A stretch of 64,000 bases of DNA from Flavobacterium cutihirudinis (GCF_003385895.1 NZ_QRDQ01000008.1:62001-126000), one strand, 5' to 3'. Positions 23,993 to 33,200 are shown, counted from the first letter of the stretch. Notes: a model not told the origin generated them from the letters alone. Made by a program: numbers and translations.

Positions 23993-26857
23993 CTAACCTA
24001 CAAGGTTTATAATTTTTCCAGGAACGATAATCACTTTATTTGGTGTTCTGCCGTCTAATTGTTTCTGTGTTCTTTCGTCTTTCATAACGATTTCTTCGAT
24101 TTGTGCTGCGGTTAAATCCAAAGGCAATTCGATTGTGAAACGCATTTTTCCGTTGAAAGAAACTGGATATTCTTTATTTGTTTCCACTAAATGACTTGCC
24201 TCAAAAATTGGGAACGCTACTTCTGAAATTGAAGTTGTATGTCCTAACTGCGACCATAATTCTTCAGCAATATGTGGCGCATAAGGCGAAACCAAAATTG
24301 CTAACGGTTCTAAAATCGCTCTAGAATGACAGTTTTGAGAAGACAATTCATTCACACAAATCATAAACTGTGAAACCGAAGTATTGAAAGAGAAACTCTC
24401 GATATCTTCTGCTACTTTTTTGATTGTTTTATGCAATGACTTCAAGTTGTCTTTTGTTGGTTCGTCGTTGTTTACGATTAAACCGTTATCATCAAAATAC
24501 AATCTCCATAATTTTTTCAAGAAACCAAATACACCAGAAATCCCAGCAGTATTCCAAGGTTTTGCCTGCTCTAACGGACCTAAGAACATTTCATACAAAC
24601 GTAATGTATCTGCTCCGTATTCATTACAAATATCATCCGGCGTAACTACATTATAGTATGATTTCGACATTTTTTCAACTTCACGACCTACAATGTATTT
24701 TCCGTTTTCGTCTAAAATAAATTCTGCCGTATTGAAATCTTCTCTCCAAGCTTTGAACTTTTCGATATTTAATTCATCCGAAGAATTAACAAAATGAACA
24801 TCAACGCGAATTGGCTGTACATTTTGACCTTCAATTTTATTTTTAGACACAAAAGTATTTGTTCCATCTAATCTGTAAACGTAAGCCGTTGTACCCAAAA
24901 TCATTCCCTGATTAATCAGTTTTTTGAATGGTTCTTCGGTTGGAGCAAAACCTTTATCTTTTAAGAATTTGTTCCAGAAACGAGAATATAATAAGTGACC
25001 TGTTGCGTGTTCGCTTCCACCAATGTATAAATCTACATTTTCCCAATAAGCCAAAGCTTCTTTACTTGCAAATTCATTTTCATTGTGCGCATCCATATAA
25101 CGCATCCAATACCATGAACTTCCCGCCCACCCTGGCATTGTATTCAATTCCAAAGGAAAAACTGAAACATTGTCAACTAAATCTGTATCGACAACTTTAT
25201 TTTGTTTTGTGTCCCAAGCCCAAACTGCTGCGTTTCCTAAAGGTGGCAAACCATCTTCGGTTGGCAAATATTTTTCCACTTCTGGAAGAATAATTGGCAA
25301 ATGCTGTGCGTCAATCATTTTTGGTAATCCGTTTACATAATAAACTGGAAACGGTTCACCCCAATAACGTTGACGAGAGAAAACAGCATCACGCAAACGG
25401 TAATTTGTTTTACCAATTCCCTGACCTATTTTTTGCAATTCGCTAATCGCTGCGTGCGTTGCATTTTTATAATTTAATCCGTTTAAGAAATCAGAATTTG
25501 CGATTTCAACGTTATCTTTTGAACCGTGCGCCGCTTCAGAAATATCAACATTTGCGAAGATATTTTTGATTTCCTGCATTCCGTTTTGACCTTTAAAGAA
25601 ATTAGCAAAAGCGTAATCTCTTTCGTCTCCACAAGGAACCGCCATTACAGCACCAGTTCCGTAACCAGCCAAAACATAATCACCAATCCAAACCGGAATA
25701 GCTTCTTTTGTAAATGGATGTTCAGCATAAGCACCTGTAAATACTCCCGAAATGGTTTTTACATCGGCCATACGCTCACGCTCAGAACGTTTTGCTGTTT
25801 TTTCGATATACGCTTCCACAGCTTCTTTTTGTTCCGGAGTTGTAATTTTAGCAACCAAATCATGTTCTGGTGCCAAAGTCATAAAAGTAACTCCAAAAAT
25901 AGTATCAGGACGAGTCGTGAAAACCTCGATTACTTCATCATGATTTTTCACATTAAAAGTCACCAAAGCACCAACCGATTTCCCAATCCAGTTTCTTTGA
26001 GATTCTTTTATTGACTCGCTCCAATCGATATCATTTAGACCTTGAAGCAAGCGTTCGGCATAAGCAGAAATTCGCATACTCCATTGTGTCATTTTTTTTC
26101 TTATAACAGGGAAGCCTCCACGTTCTGAAACTCCGTTCACAATTTCGTCATTTGCCAAAACAGTTCCTAAGCCAGGACACCAGTTTACTTCGGTTTCTGC
26201 CAAATACGTCATTCTGTATTGCAACAAAATTTTCTCTTTTTGATCTTCAGAATAAGCGTTCCATTCTTCAGCAGTAAAAATGGCTACGTTGTCATCGCAA
26301 ACTGCTTCAACTAGTTTGTTTCCTTCTTCTTCAAAAACTTTTACAAGCTCAGCAATATCAAAAGCTTTTCCTTGTTTTCTGCAATACCAAGAATTGAACA
26401 ATTGGATAAAAATCCATTGTGTGTGTTTATAATAATCTGGATTTGACGTACGAACTTCACGCGCCCAGTCAAATGAGAATCCAATTTTATCTAATTGTTT
26501 TCTGTAACCCGCAATTTGTTTTCCTTCTTTGTCAACGCCACCGTCAATATTTACACGCGTTGTATCTTCTGGACGCTGTCCTGTCTGAATCGCATATTGT
26601 TCTGCCGGTAATCCGAAACTATCGTAACCCATTGGATGCAAAACATTGAAACCTTGATGTCTTTTGAAACGAGAATACACATCTGAAGCTATATAACCCA
26701 GCGGGTGCCCAACGTGTAATCCTGCTCCAGATGGATAAGGAAACATATCGAGAACATAATGTTTCGGTTTTTCAGAGTTATTTTTTGCTGCAAAAGTTTG
26801 ATTTTCTGCCCAATATTTTTGCCATTTGGCGTCAATTTCGTTTGGATTGTATTTCAT
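23993..26857 (-). CDS. leuS: Leucyl-tRNA synthetase
   Basis: 954 residues. It charges tRNA-Leu in the cytoplasm. HVGH (48-51) is the HIGH motif and EKMSKSYYN near residue 725 the KMSKS loop. The CP1 editing domain carries the threonine-rich TTRPDTIFGVTFM and GTGAVMAVP(C)GDERD motifs. The protein is longer than the about 860 residues of E. coli, mainly from an N-terminal insertion around 115-215, a length I believe is usual in Bacteroidota. Its -33/-7 promoter is at 26923-26953. Confidence 0.96.
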   Translation of the reverse strand: MKYNPNEIDAKWQKYWAENQTFAAKNNSEKPKHYVLDMFPYPSGAGLHVGHPLGYIASDVYSRFKRHQGFNVLHPMGYDSFGLPAEQYAIQTGQRPEDTTRVNIDGGVDKEGKQIAGYRKQLDKIGFSFDWAREVRTSNPDYYKHTQWIFIQLFNSWYCRKQGKAFDIAELVKVFEEEGNKLVEAVCDDNVAIFTAEEWNAYSEDQKEKILLQYRMTYLAETEVNWCPGLGTVLANDEIVNGVSERGGFPVIRKKMTQWSMRISAYAERLLQGLNDIDWSESIKESQRNWIGKSVGALVTFNVKNHDEVIEVFTTRPDTIFGVTFMTLAPEHDLVAKITTPEQKEAVEAYIEKTAKRSERERMADVKTISGVFTGAYAEHPFTKEAIPVWIGDYVLAGYGTGAVMAVPCGDERDYAFANFFKGQNGMQEIKNIFANVDISEAAHGSKDNVEIANSDFLNGLNYKNATHAAISELQKIGQGIGKTNYRLRDAVFSRQRYWGEPFPVYYVNGLPKMIDAQHLPIILPEVEKYLPTEDGLPPLGNAAVWAWDTKQNKVVDTDLVDNVSVFPLELNTMPGWAGSSWYWMRYMDAHNENEFASKEALAYWENVDLYIGGSEHATGHLLYSRFWNKFLKDKGFAPTEEPFKKLINQGMILGTTAYVYRLDGTNTFVSKNKIEGQNVQPIRVDVHFVNSSDELNIEKFKAWREDFNTAEFILDENGKYIVGREVEKMSKSYYNVVTPDDICNEYGADTLRLYEMFLGPLEQAKPWNTAGISGVFGFLKKLWRLYFDDNGLIVNNDEPTKDNLKSLHKTIKKVAEDIESFSFNTSVSQFMICVNELSSQNCHSRAILEPLAILVSPYAPHIAEELWSQLGHTTSISEVAFPIFEASHLVETNKEYPVSFNGKMRFTIELPLDLTAAQIEEIVMKDERTQKQLDGRTPNKVIIVPGKIINLVG

Positions 26858-26922
26858 CTTAAAGGTTCAAAGTTGCAAAGTGACAAAGGTTCAAAGGTTT
26901 TATCACTTAATGAATTATGCCG

Positions 26923-26953
26923 CAAATTTACATTTATTGTTTCTTGTTGCAAA
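26923..26953 (-). promoter_or_regulatory. leuS promoter: TTTG-N19-TAAATTTG
   Basis: On the minus strand TTTG (26953-26950), 19 bases, then TAAATTTG (26930-26923). This is the canonical Bacteroidota -33/-7 arrangement, about 66 bases before the leuS ATG. A CAAAG-rich repeat (26861-26900) lies in the leader. Confidence 0.75.
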
Positions 26954-27015
26954 GCTATTTCATTGACAAACAAATAAAATAACAAAATACTTATTTTTAA
27001 TTACGTAAAAATACT

Positions 27016-27023
27016 TATGTTTG
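27016..27023 (+). promoter_or_regulatory. -7 box TATGTTTG for the ModE-like gene, flanked by repeats
   Basis: Perfect TAnnTTTG. It is bracketed by two TACGTAAA units (27002-27009, 27033-27040) and overlaps the second of two AAAATACTTAT units (26984-26994, 27008-27018). The repeats could be an autoregulatory site. The leader is about 100 bases. Confidence 0.5.
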
Positions 27024-27130
27024 TAGTTAAAATACGTAAATGGATTATTTTTTAAAGCTTACTTTTCGATTATAGAAGAATATTTTTACATTAAAAAGAA
27101 TTATTTTTACAAAGTCATTAAAAGGATTAA

Positions 27131-27478
27131 ATGAGTAACGATAAAAAATATTCAATTGAGGTACGTGTTTGGATTGAAGAAACCGAAGGCGCTTTTCTTG
27201 GAATTGGAAAAATCTGGCTTTTAGAAAATATTCAGAAAACGGGTTCTATTACAAATGCCGCAAAAGAAATGAAAATGGCTTATAGACAAGCCTGGCAATT
27301 GGTTGAAGAAATGAATCAGCGCGCCGAAAGTCCGCTAGTTGAAAAACTTCTGGGTGGAAAAGGCGGAGGCGGTGCAAAACTGACTGAAGCCGGTGAAAAA
27401 GCAATTGCAGTTTTTTACGAAGTTGAAAAACGTATTAAAGAATTTGCTCAGAAAGAAACTCAAAATTTGAAGTTTTAA
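27131..27478 (+). CDS. ModE-type winged-helix regulator (DNA-binding domain only)
   Basis: 115 residues. The segment WLLENIQKTGSITNAAKEM followed by MAYRQAWQLVEEMN and LLGGKGGGGAKLTEAGEKAI is the characteristic winged helix-turn-helix of ModE/LysR-like molybdate regulators, with the glycine-rich wing. E. coli ModE carries two C-terminal molybdate-binding (MOP) domains; here the protein stops after the DNA-binding domain, so metal sensing would need another partner or a different mechanism. It heads the gene block containing two TonB-dependent receptors and a molybdopterin-fold lipoprotein. Confidence 0.85.
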   Translation: MSNDKKYSIEVRVWIEETEGAFLGIGKIWLLENIQKTGSITNAAKEMKMAYRQAWQLVEEMNQRAESPLVEKLLGGKGGGGAKLTEAGEKAIAVFYEVEKRIKEFAQKETQNLKF

Positions 27479-27490
27479 AAATATATTTAA

Positions 27491-27625
27491 ACACATAGAA
27501 ACATAGCTTTAGTAATCGTAAAAAGGCGTTTCACTTAATTAAATACACATAGCAAATCTATGTTTTAGAAACTGGTTTCTTTTTCATCATCTTTTTTTAA
27601 AGTAAAAATCTATGTTTCTATGTGT
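27491..27625. repeat. Inverted-repeat element, ACACATAGAAACATAG ends (copy 1)
   Basis: Perfect 16-base terminal inverted repeats at 27491-27506 and 27610-27625. The interior contains, in reverse, the core AAGTGAAACGCCTTTTTA shared with copies at 55723-55858 and 62350-62430. It separates the ModE-type gene from the first receptor gene. Confidence 0.75.
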
Positions 27626-27663
27626 TAAAAAAAGAATTAACCTAAGCCATATTTTTTTAACCA

Positions 27664-27689
27664 TCAGTATTCATTTTGAAACATACTGA
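27664..27689 (+). promoter_or_regulatory. Candidate ModE-type operator upstream of receptor 1
   Basis: TCAGTAT-N12-ATACTGA, a perfect 7-12-7 palindrome ending 18 bases before the ATG. Together with the preceding TTTTTTTAAC and the trailing AAA it forms a ~41-base block matching 30377-30415 at about 37 positions. The spacer contains TCATTTTG, a near -7 box, so a bound repressor would occlude the promoter. Binding protein is inferred from location. Confidence 0.6.
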
Positions 27690-27707
27690 AAACAACAACC
27701 AAAAAAC

Positions 27708-30269
27708 ATGAACCAAAAACTATATCTCCTATTTATTTTTATAAGCCTGAAAAGTTTTTCTCAAACTGAAAATTCCAAAACAAAACAAGACAGCATTAAA
27801 AAAGAAGAACTAAACGAAGTTGTTATTACAGCTTCTCGTCGTTCTGAAAATATCATGCGTTCTCCTATAAGCATCGAGCAATTAAAATCGGCGGAAGCCA
27901 AAAAAATGGGATCACCTAGTATTTATGAAGCGCTCGAAAATGTAAAAGGCGTTCAGATTATCACGCCGAGTTTGGGTTTTAAAGTTATTAATACAAGAGG
28001 TTTTGCCAATTCAACCAATGTTCGATTTGCACAATTAGTTGACGGAATCGACAATCAAGCGCCACATTTAGGCGCACCAATTGCAAATGCTTTAGGTGCA
28101 AATGATTTGGATATTGACAAAATCGAAATTATTCCTGGAACTGCTGCCGCTCTTTATGGAATGAATGCGATTAACGGTTTGGCAAATATTCAAACCAAAA
28201 ATCCTTTTGAATATCAAGGCGTAAGTATTCAGCAATTAACTGGTGTGAATCATGTGGGCAATATTGATCGGTTTTCACCGAAGATTTATTCTCAATTTAA
28301 TTTAAGATTTGCTAAAGCTTTTAATGAAAAATTCGCTTTTAAAGCTAATGCTTCGACAACCGGAGGTACAGATTGGGTTGCGGATGACAGAACAGATTTG
28401 GCTCCAAATGCAAATGCTTCAACTGGCTTGTTTGGTGCAGATAATCCGGCTTATGACGAAGTAAACGGCTACGGAAACGAATCGGCAAATCGAAAAACAT
28501 TAAACTTGAACGGCAAAAATTATGTTGTGGCCAGAACGGGTTATCGTGAAACGGATATTTCTGATTATGGAATCAAAAATTACAAAGCCGATGTTGGACT
28601 TTATTTTCGTCCAAAACCAGAAAACGAACTTTCTGTGACTTACAAAACGGCTTTAATAAATACAATTTACCAACGTTCCAATCGTTTTCGACTTGACAAT
28701 TATACACTAAATCAATTTGCTGTTGATTTTCACAATCCTATTTTTCAGGTAAAAGCCTACGCGACAACAGAAAATACTGGAGATTCATACAATATGCGTT
28801 CACTTGCTGAGAATATGGATCGCGCTTATAAATCAGATGACAAATGGTTTGCCGATTATACAACTGCCTACAAAAATGCGATTACTGGTGGTGCAACCGT
28901 TGCCGATGCGCACAGAATTGCCAGAACGCAATCGGATCAAGGAAGATTTATTCCCGGAACTGAAGCGTATGAAAACAAAAAAGAAGAACTAATCGATATC
29001 AACAATTGGGATATTGGTGCCGCTTTACGCGTAAAATCAACTTTGGTTCATGGCGAAGGGTTGATTAATTGGGATAAAGCTTTTGGAGATTTCTTCGAAA
29101 AAATTGACGCCAAATTATTAAGCGGAGTCGATTATAGAAATTACATAATTGTTCCAGACGGAAACTATTTTATAAATCCGGTTCATGCTGATGAAAATCT
29201 GACGTATCAAAAAACTGGCGCTTTCACGCAAGTGACAAAAGATTTTTTCTCTGACAAATTAAGATTAGGCGCAACGGTCAGAATGGACAAAGCCGATTAT
29301 TTTGATGCCAAATTCACTCCTCAATTTACAGCGGTTTATTCCCCAAAAGAGAGTTTGAATTTTAGAGCTTCGTACCAAAATGGATATCGTTTTCCGAGTA
29401 TTTTCGAAGGCTTTTCGAATGTGAATTCCGGTGGTGTAAAACGTGTTGGCGGATTGCGAATTATGTCGGATGGAATTTTCGAAAATTCGTTTACAAAAGC
29501 TTCGATTGATAAATTTCAAGCGCAGGTAAATACAGATGTCAATACAAATGGTTTGACTCAAGCGCAGGCAATCGAAAAAAACAAAAATACGATTCAGAAA
29601 AATCCATATACATATTTAGAACCTGAATTTGTAAAATCTTTTGAAGTTGGTTTTAGGGGAATAACATTAAACCGAAACCTTTTTATTGACGCCGATTTCT
29701 ATTACAACTCTTACAAAAATTTCATAGCTCAAGTCGAAGCGAGTATTCCAAACACTACAGATCCAAATCAAATTCCGACCGCTTTATATTCTAAAAACAC
29801 ACAAAGTCGTTACAGGCTTTGGACCAATTCTAAAAGTAAAATTTACAATTACGGAGGAAGTTTAGGCTTGAAATATCGCTTTGACGAAATGTTTACAGCC
29901 TTGACAAACCTAACCTACACAAAACTCGACAGAACTGATGACAAAGACGGACTTGAAGATGGTTTCAACACTCCGGAATTCAACGTCAACGGAACATTAA
30001 TGGCGCAAAATATCTGGAAGAATCTTGGCGCAAGTGTTACGGCACGTTATCAAAACAATTTTGATTATGTTTCTTTTTTAGTCAGCGGAACCGTTCCGGC
30101 TTATTGGACAATGGATGCACAGGTTAATTATTATTTTAAAAAGTCAGGTATTACAACAAAATTGGGCGGAACTAATGTTTTAAACAAATCGTATACATCA
30201 ATTCTCGGCGGACCATCGATTGGCGGTTTATATTATTTGTCTTTGGTATGGGAAACGAATAAAATTTAA
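27708..30269 (+). CDS. TonB-dependent receptor 1 of the ModE-linked block
   Basis: 853 residues. Signal peptide about 1-18 (SLKSFSQ). The plug domain starts near EVVITASRR with VINTRGFANSTN and LVDGIDNQAP, then IEIIPGTAAALYGMNAINGL. A barrel follows with the C-terminal YYLSLVWETNKI. There is no carboxypeptidase-regulatory-like domain and no SusD-like partner, so it resembles metal or metallophore receptors more than glycan receptors. Preceded by the palindromic operator candidate and followed, after a second copy of it, by receptor 2. Molybdate, tungstate or a chelate is a plausible cargo, by context only. Confidence 0.85.
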   Translation: MNQKLYLLFIFISLKSFSQTENSKTKQDSIKKEELNEVVITASRRSENIMRSPISIEQLKSAEAKKMGSPSIYEALENVKGVQIITPSLGFKVINTRGFANSTNVRFAQLVDGIDNQAPHLGAPIANALGANDLDIDKIEIIPGTAAALYGMNAINGLANIQTKNPFEYQGVSIQQLTGVNHVGNIDRFSPKIYSQFNLRFAKAFNEKFAFKANASTTGGTDWVADDRTDLAPNANASTGLFGADNPAYDEVNGYGNESANRKTLNLNGKNYVVARTGYRETDISDYGIKNYKADVGLYFRPKPENELSVTYKTALINTIYQRSNRFRLDNYTLNQFAVDFHNPIFQVKAYATTENTGDSYNMRSLAENMDRAYKSDDKWFADYTTAYKNAITGGATVADAHRIARTQSDQGRFIPGTEAYENKKEELIDINNWDIGAALRVKSTLVHGEGLINWDKAFGDFFEKIDAKLLSGVDYRNYIIVPDGNYFINPVHADENLTYQKTGAFTQVTKDFFSDKLRLGATVRMDKADYFDAKFTPQFTAVYSPKESLNFRASYQNGYRFPSIFEGFSNVNSGGVKRVGGLRIMSDGIFENSFTKASIDKFQAQVNTDVNTNGLTQAQAIEKNKNTIQKNPYTYLEPEFVKSFEVGFRGITLNRNLFIDADFYYNSYKNFIAQVEASIPNTTDPNQIPTALYSKNTQSRYRLWTNSKSKIYNYGGSLGLKYRFDEMFTALTNLTYTKLDRTDDKDGLEDGFNTPEFNVNGTLMAQNIWKNLGASVTARYQNNFDYVSFLVSGTVPAYWTMDAQVNYYFKKSGITTKLGGTNVLNKSYTSILGGPSIGGLYYLSLVWETNKI

Positions 30270-30376
30270 ATACAAATACTTTAAAGTATGATTCTAATCA
30301 CACTTTATGTTTTATAAAAGGGCTTTTTTTGCCAAAGAAAAAAATCAAAAAAAATATAATTAGTCAAAATCAATTT

Positions 30377-30415
30377 TTTTTAACTGTCAGTATTCATTTA
30401 AAAACATACTGAAAA
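30377..30415 (+). promoter_or_regulatory. Candidate ModE-type operator upstream of receptor 2
   Basis: Second copy of the block before receptor 1. The palindrome TCAGTAT-N12-ATACTGA occupies 30387-30412 and ends 15 bases before the ATG. The spacer begins TCATTT and ends AAAC, as in copy 1. The two receptor coding regions are not alike in DNA, so the match is selective conservation or a recent copy of the control region. Confidence 0.6.
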
Positions 30416-30427
30416 TATCCTAAAATT

Positions 30428-32431
30428 ATGAAACTAAAATTTATTGCATTCTTACTCTTTCCGCTGATCGGGTTTTCACAACAAAAAAACACTGCAACAA
30501 TCGACTCCATTAAACCATCAAATATTTTTATGCTTGGAGAAGTCATCATAACCAATCATCAAAACAAAGACACATTAAACCGAGTTACCTCAAAAAAGAT
30601 GGAATCTCAAAATAAAACAGAAGTTTCAAAAGCTTTAAACATGCTTCCGGGAGTAAGTTTGACGGCTTCGGGACCAAGAAATGAATCTATGGTTTCTGTG
30701 CGAGGTTTTGATTTGAGACAAGTTCCGGTTTATATGGATGGAATTCCAGTTTATGTTCCTTATGATGGATATGTCGATTTGGCCAGATTCACCACTTTTG
30801 ATTTAGCAGCTGTCGATGTTTCAAAAGGATTTTCATCTGTACTTTATGGCCCCAATTCACTTGGTGGCGCTATAAATCTTGTTTCGAGAAAACCATTAAA
30901 AAAGCTGGAATACGATGGATCTTTAGGAATGATAAACGAAAATGGGTATCAGGGAAATATCAATATTGGAGCAAAATTGAATAAATTTTATGTTCAAGGT
31001 GGATTTTCTTATTTGGATAGAAATTCAACAAGAATGTCTTCCAATTTTATTCCGACAGCAAATGAAAATGGCGGACAAAGAGATAATTCATACCGAACAG
31101 ATCAAAAAATTAGTTTTAAAATTGGCTGGACGCCGACTGAAAAAAGCGAATATGCCATTGGTTACATCAATCAACAGGGAGAAAAAGGAAATCCAGTTTA
31201 TACAGGCAATGATCCGTTAAATACACTTTTATTAAAACCACGTTTTTGGCAATGGCCAAACTGGGATAAAGAAAGCTTTTATTTTATTTCGAATTCTAGT
31301 TTTGACGACAAAAACAGTTTCAAAACTAGGTTGTATTTTGATCGTTTCAAAAATACTTTGGACAGTTATGACGATGCTTCTTATTCAACTCAAACAAAAC
31401 CTTATGCTTTTGAAAGTATCTACAACGATTATACTTTTGGTGGAAATCTGGAATACAACACTAAATTTATTCCGAAAAACGATTTAAAACTTGCTTTCCA
31501 TTTTAAAGAAGATGTTCACCGCGAAAATAATCTTAGAGAACCTGTTCGTCATTTTGTAGACAACACTGTTTTGGTTGGAATTGAAGATGTTTACAAAGTG
31601 AATTCAAAATTTACAGTAATTCCCGGAGTTAGTTACAACATCAGAAAAAACATCGAAGCTGAAGATTATAACAGCACAACAAAAGTAATTTCTGATTATC
31701 CTTCCGCGGAAGCGAGTGATGCTTTTAATGCACAAATTGGATTGTTCTATCAATTAAATGAAACACAAAAACTTGGCGCAACGGTTTCTCAAAAAACAAG
31801 ATTTGCAACTATCAAAGACCGTTATTCCTACCGAATGGGAACTGCAATCCCTAATCCAGATTTAAAACCTGAAAAAGCAACAAATTATGAAGTGAATTAT
31901 ACGGCAAATATTTTTGATAAAATCACTTTTCAAACTGCACTTTTTTACAGTGAACTTTCCGATGCCATTTTAAGTGTTAGCAATGTTGAACCCGGAAAAT
32001 CTCAAATGCAGAATTTTGGCAAAGCCGAATATAAAGGAATTGAGGCTCAGCTGAATTATCCAATTTTAGAAAATTTATCATTCAACGTAAATTACACCTA
32101 TATCGAAAGAAAAAATATTACCAATCCAACTATTCATTTTACTGATGTTCCAAATACTAAAGTAATGGGAACTTTAGAATATAGTCCGATAAAAATCCTT
32201 CGATTGATTGCTAATTCCGAATTTAATTCGTCACGTTTCAGCACAAGTTATGGTGTAAGAGTTCCAGATTATACGCTTTTGAATTTTTATGCTTCGGGTA
32301 AAATCACCAAAAACTTCAGCGTTGATGCAGGTCTTAACAATATCTTTGATAAAAACTACAGTTTAGTAGAAGGTTATCCTGAAGAAGGACGCAACTTTTT
32401 TGTCACACTTCGATTTTTCAGTTCAAACTAA
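30428..32431 (+). CDS. TonB-dependent receptor 2 of the ModE-linked block
   Basis: 667 residues. Signal peptide about 1-17 (LIGFSQ). Plug motifs EVIITNHQNK, MLPGVSLTASGPRNE, SVRGFDLRQVPVYMDGIPV and FSSVLYGPNSLGGAINLVSR are typical of siderophore or cobalamin-size receptors. Barrel ends NFFVTLRFFSSN. It differs in length and sequence from receptor 1, so this is not a simple duplication. The molybdopterin-fold lipoprotein gene begins 18 bases after its stop and is likely co-transcribed. Confidence 0.86.
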   Translation: MKLKFIAFLLFPLIGFSQQKNTATIDSIKPSNIFMLGEVIITNHQNKDTLNRVTSKKMESQNKTEVSKALNMLPGVSLTASGPRNESMVSVRGFDLRQVPVYMDGIPVYVPYDGYVDLARFTTFDLAAVDVSKGFSSVLYGPNSLGGAINLVSRKPLKKLEYDGSLGMINENGYQGNINIGAKLNKFYVQGGFSYLDRNSTRMSSNFIPTANENGGQRDNSYRTDQKISFKIGWTPTEKSEYAIGYINQQGEKGNPVYTGNDPLNTLLLKPRFWQWPNWDKESFYFISNSSFDDKNSFKTRLYFDRFKNTLDSYDDASYSTQTKPYAFESIYNDYTFGGNLEYNTKFIPKNDLKLAFHFKEDVHRENNLREPVRHFVDNTVLVGIEDVYKVNSKFTVIPGVSYNIRKNIEAEDYNSTTKVISDYPSAEASDAFNAQIGLFYQLNETQKLGATVSQKTRFATIKDRYSYRMGTAIPNPDLKPEKATNYEVNYTANIFDKITFQTALFYSELSDAILSVSNVEPGKSQMQNFGKAEYKGIEAQLNYPILENLSFNVNYTYIERKNITNPTIHFTDVPNTKVMGTLEYSPIKILRLIANSEFNSSRFSTSYGVRVPDYTLLNFYASGKITKNFSVDAGLNNIFDKNYSLVEGYPEEGRNFFVTLRFFSSN

Positions 32432-32449
32432 TTCAAAAATAAATTTTAT

Positions 32450-33046
32450 ATGAAAACAAAAAATTACATTCTCGTTTTATTGATTGCACTTTCATGTGCG
32501 ATGTGCAATTCTCCTAAAAAAGACAACAAAGAAGCCGTTTCCACAGAAAAAACTTCAAAACCAGACAACGACAAACATGTAGTTCTTACTCCTGCTGATA
32601 GTTTAAAGATGGTTAATCATTCTATCGAGGTAAAAGGCGATGTTGAAAATCAGCTGCAATTAACTGTCGATTCCTTAAAAAAGATGAAAGTAGCAACTAT
32701 TGATGATTTTAAAGTGGTTTGTCAAAGCGGAGAAGTCAAAAAAGACAACAAAGTTTGCAAAGGCGTTCTTTTAAGAGACATTCTTGAAAAAGCAAAAATC
32801 AAACAAAACGGGCACAAAGACAGAAACTTCTATATCGTAGCCAGAGCTTCAGACGATTATAAAGCTACTTTTTCGTGGGCAGAAATTTTCAATAATCCAA
32901 CTGGAGATAACGCTTATATTCTTTTTGAAGAAAATGGAAAACCGGTAAAAAACGGTGAAATGATCGCCATTTGCAAAAACGACATCAAAACGGGACCGCG
33001 ACATGTTTATTGGTTAAAAAGCATTGAAGTTTATAAAGTTAAATAA
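32450..33046 (+). CDS. Lipoprotein with oxidoreductase molybdopterin-binding-type fold
   Basis: 198 residues. Lipobox ALSC gives acylated Cys16; a Lys/Asp-rich linker follows to about 55. Residues 56-198 match the small single-domain version of the sulfite-oxidase molybdopterin-binding fold: VKGDVENQLQLTVDSLK, VVCQSGEV with Cys91 at the position of the metal-ligand cysteine, KGVLLRDILEKA, and a C-terminal GPRHVYWLKSIEVY. It could bind a molybdenum cofactor or, if degenerate, capture a Mo/W ligand for the adjacent receptor. Its place directly behind receptor 2 is the key context. Confidence 0.75.
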   Translation: MKTKNYILVLLIALSCAMCNSPKKDNKEAVSTEKTSKPDNDKHVVLTPADSLKMVNHSIEVKGDVENQLQLTVDSLKKMKVATIDDFKVVCQSGEVKKDNKVCKGVLLRDILEKAKIKQNGHKDRNFYIVARASDDYKATFSWAEIFNNPTGDNAYILFEENGKPVKNGEMIAICKNDIKTGPRHVYWLKSIEVYKVK

Positions 33047-33200
33047 AGATGCTAAGGTTCTGAGATTCTAAGCTACTAAGTTTTTTGAGCGCTAAAGTAC
33101 TTCGTTACTTTTTTTGCTCGCAAAGTCGCAGAGTTGCAAAGTTTTCATAATCGATTGAAGAAAAACTTTGCGACTCTGCGACTTTGCGAGATTAAATCAA
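33047..33200. repeat. CTAAG array and 29-bp CAAAG/CTTTG inverted repeat
   Basis: After a short CTAAG array, arms 33117-33145 and 33162-33190 are reverse complements at 28 of 29 positions (starting CTCGCAAAGTCGCAGAG). It probably ends the receptor/lipoprotein transcript. The rest of the 307-base gap to ftsX is AT-rich with no convincing gene. Confidence 0.7.

Noticed and set aside
25526..26014. 162-codon plus-strand frame inside leuS
   Set aside because: Lies within conserved leuS sequence in another strand and has no recognisable domain.
27708..32431. The two receptors as a SusC/SusD-type glycan locus
   Set aside because: No SusD-like lipoprotein or glycoside hydrolase is present and neither receptor has the N-terminal regulatory-like domain usual for SusC.
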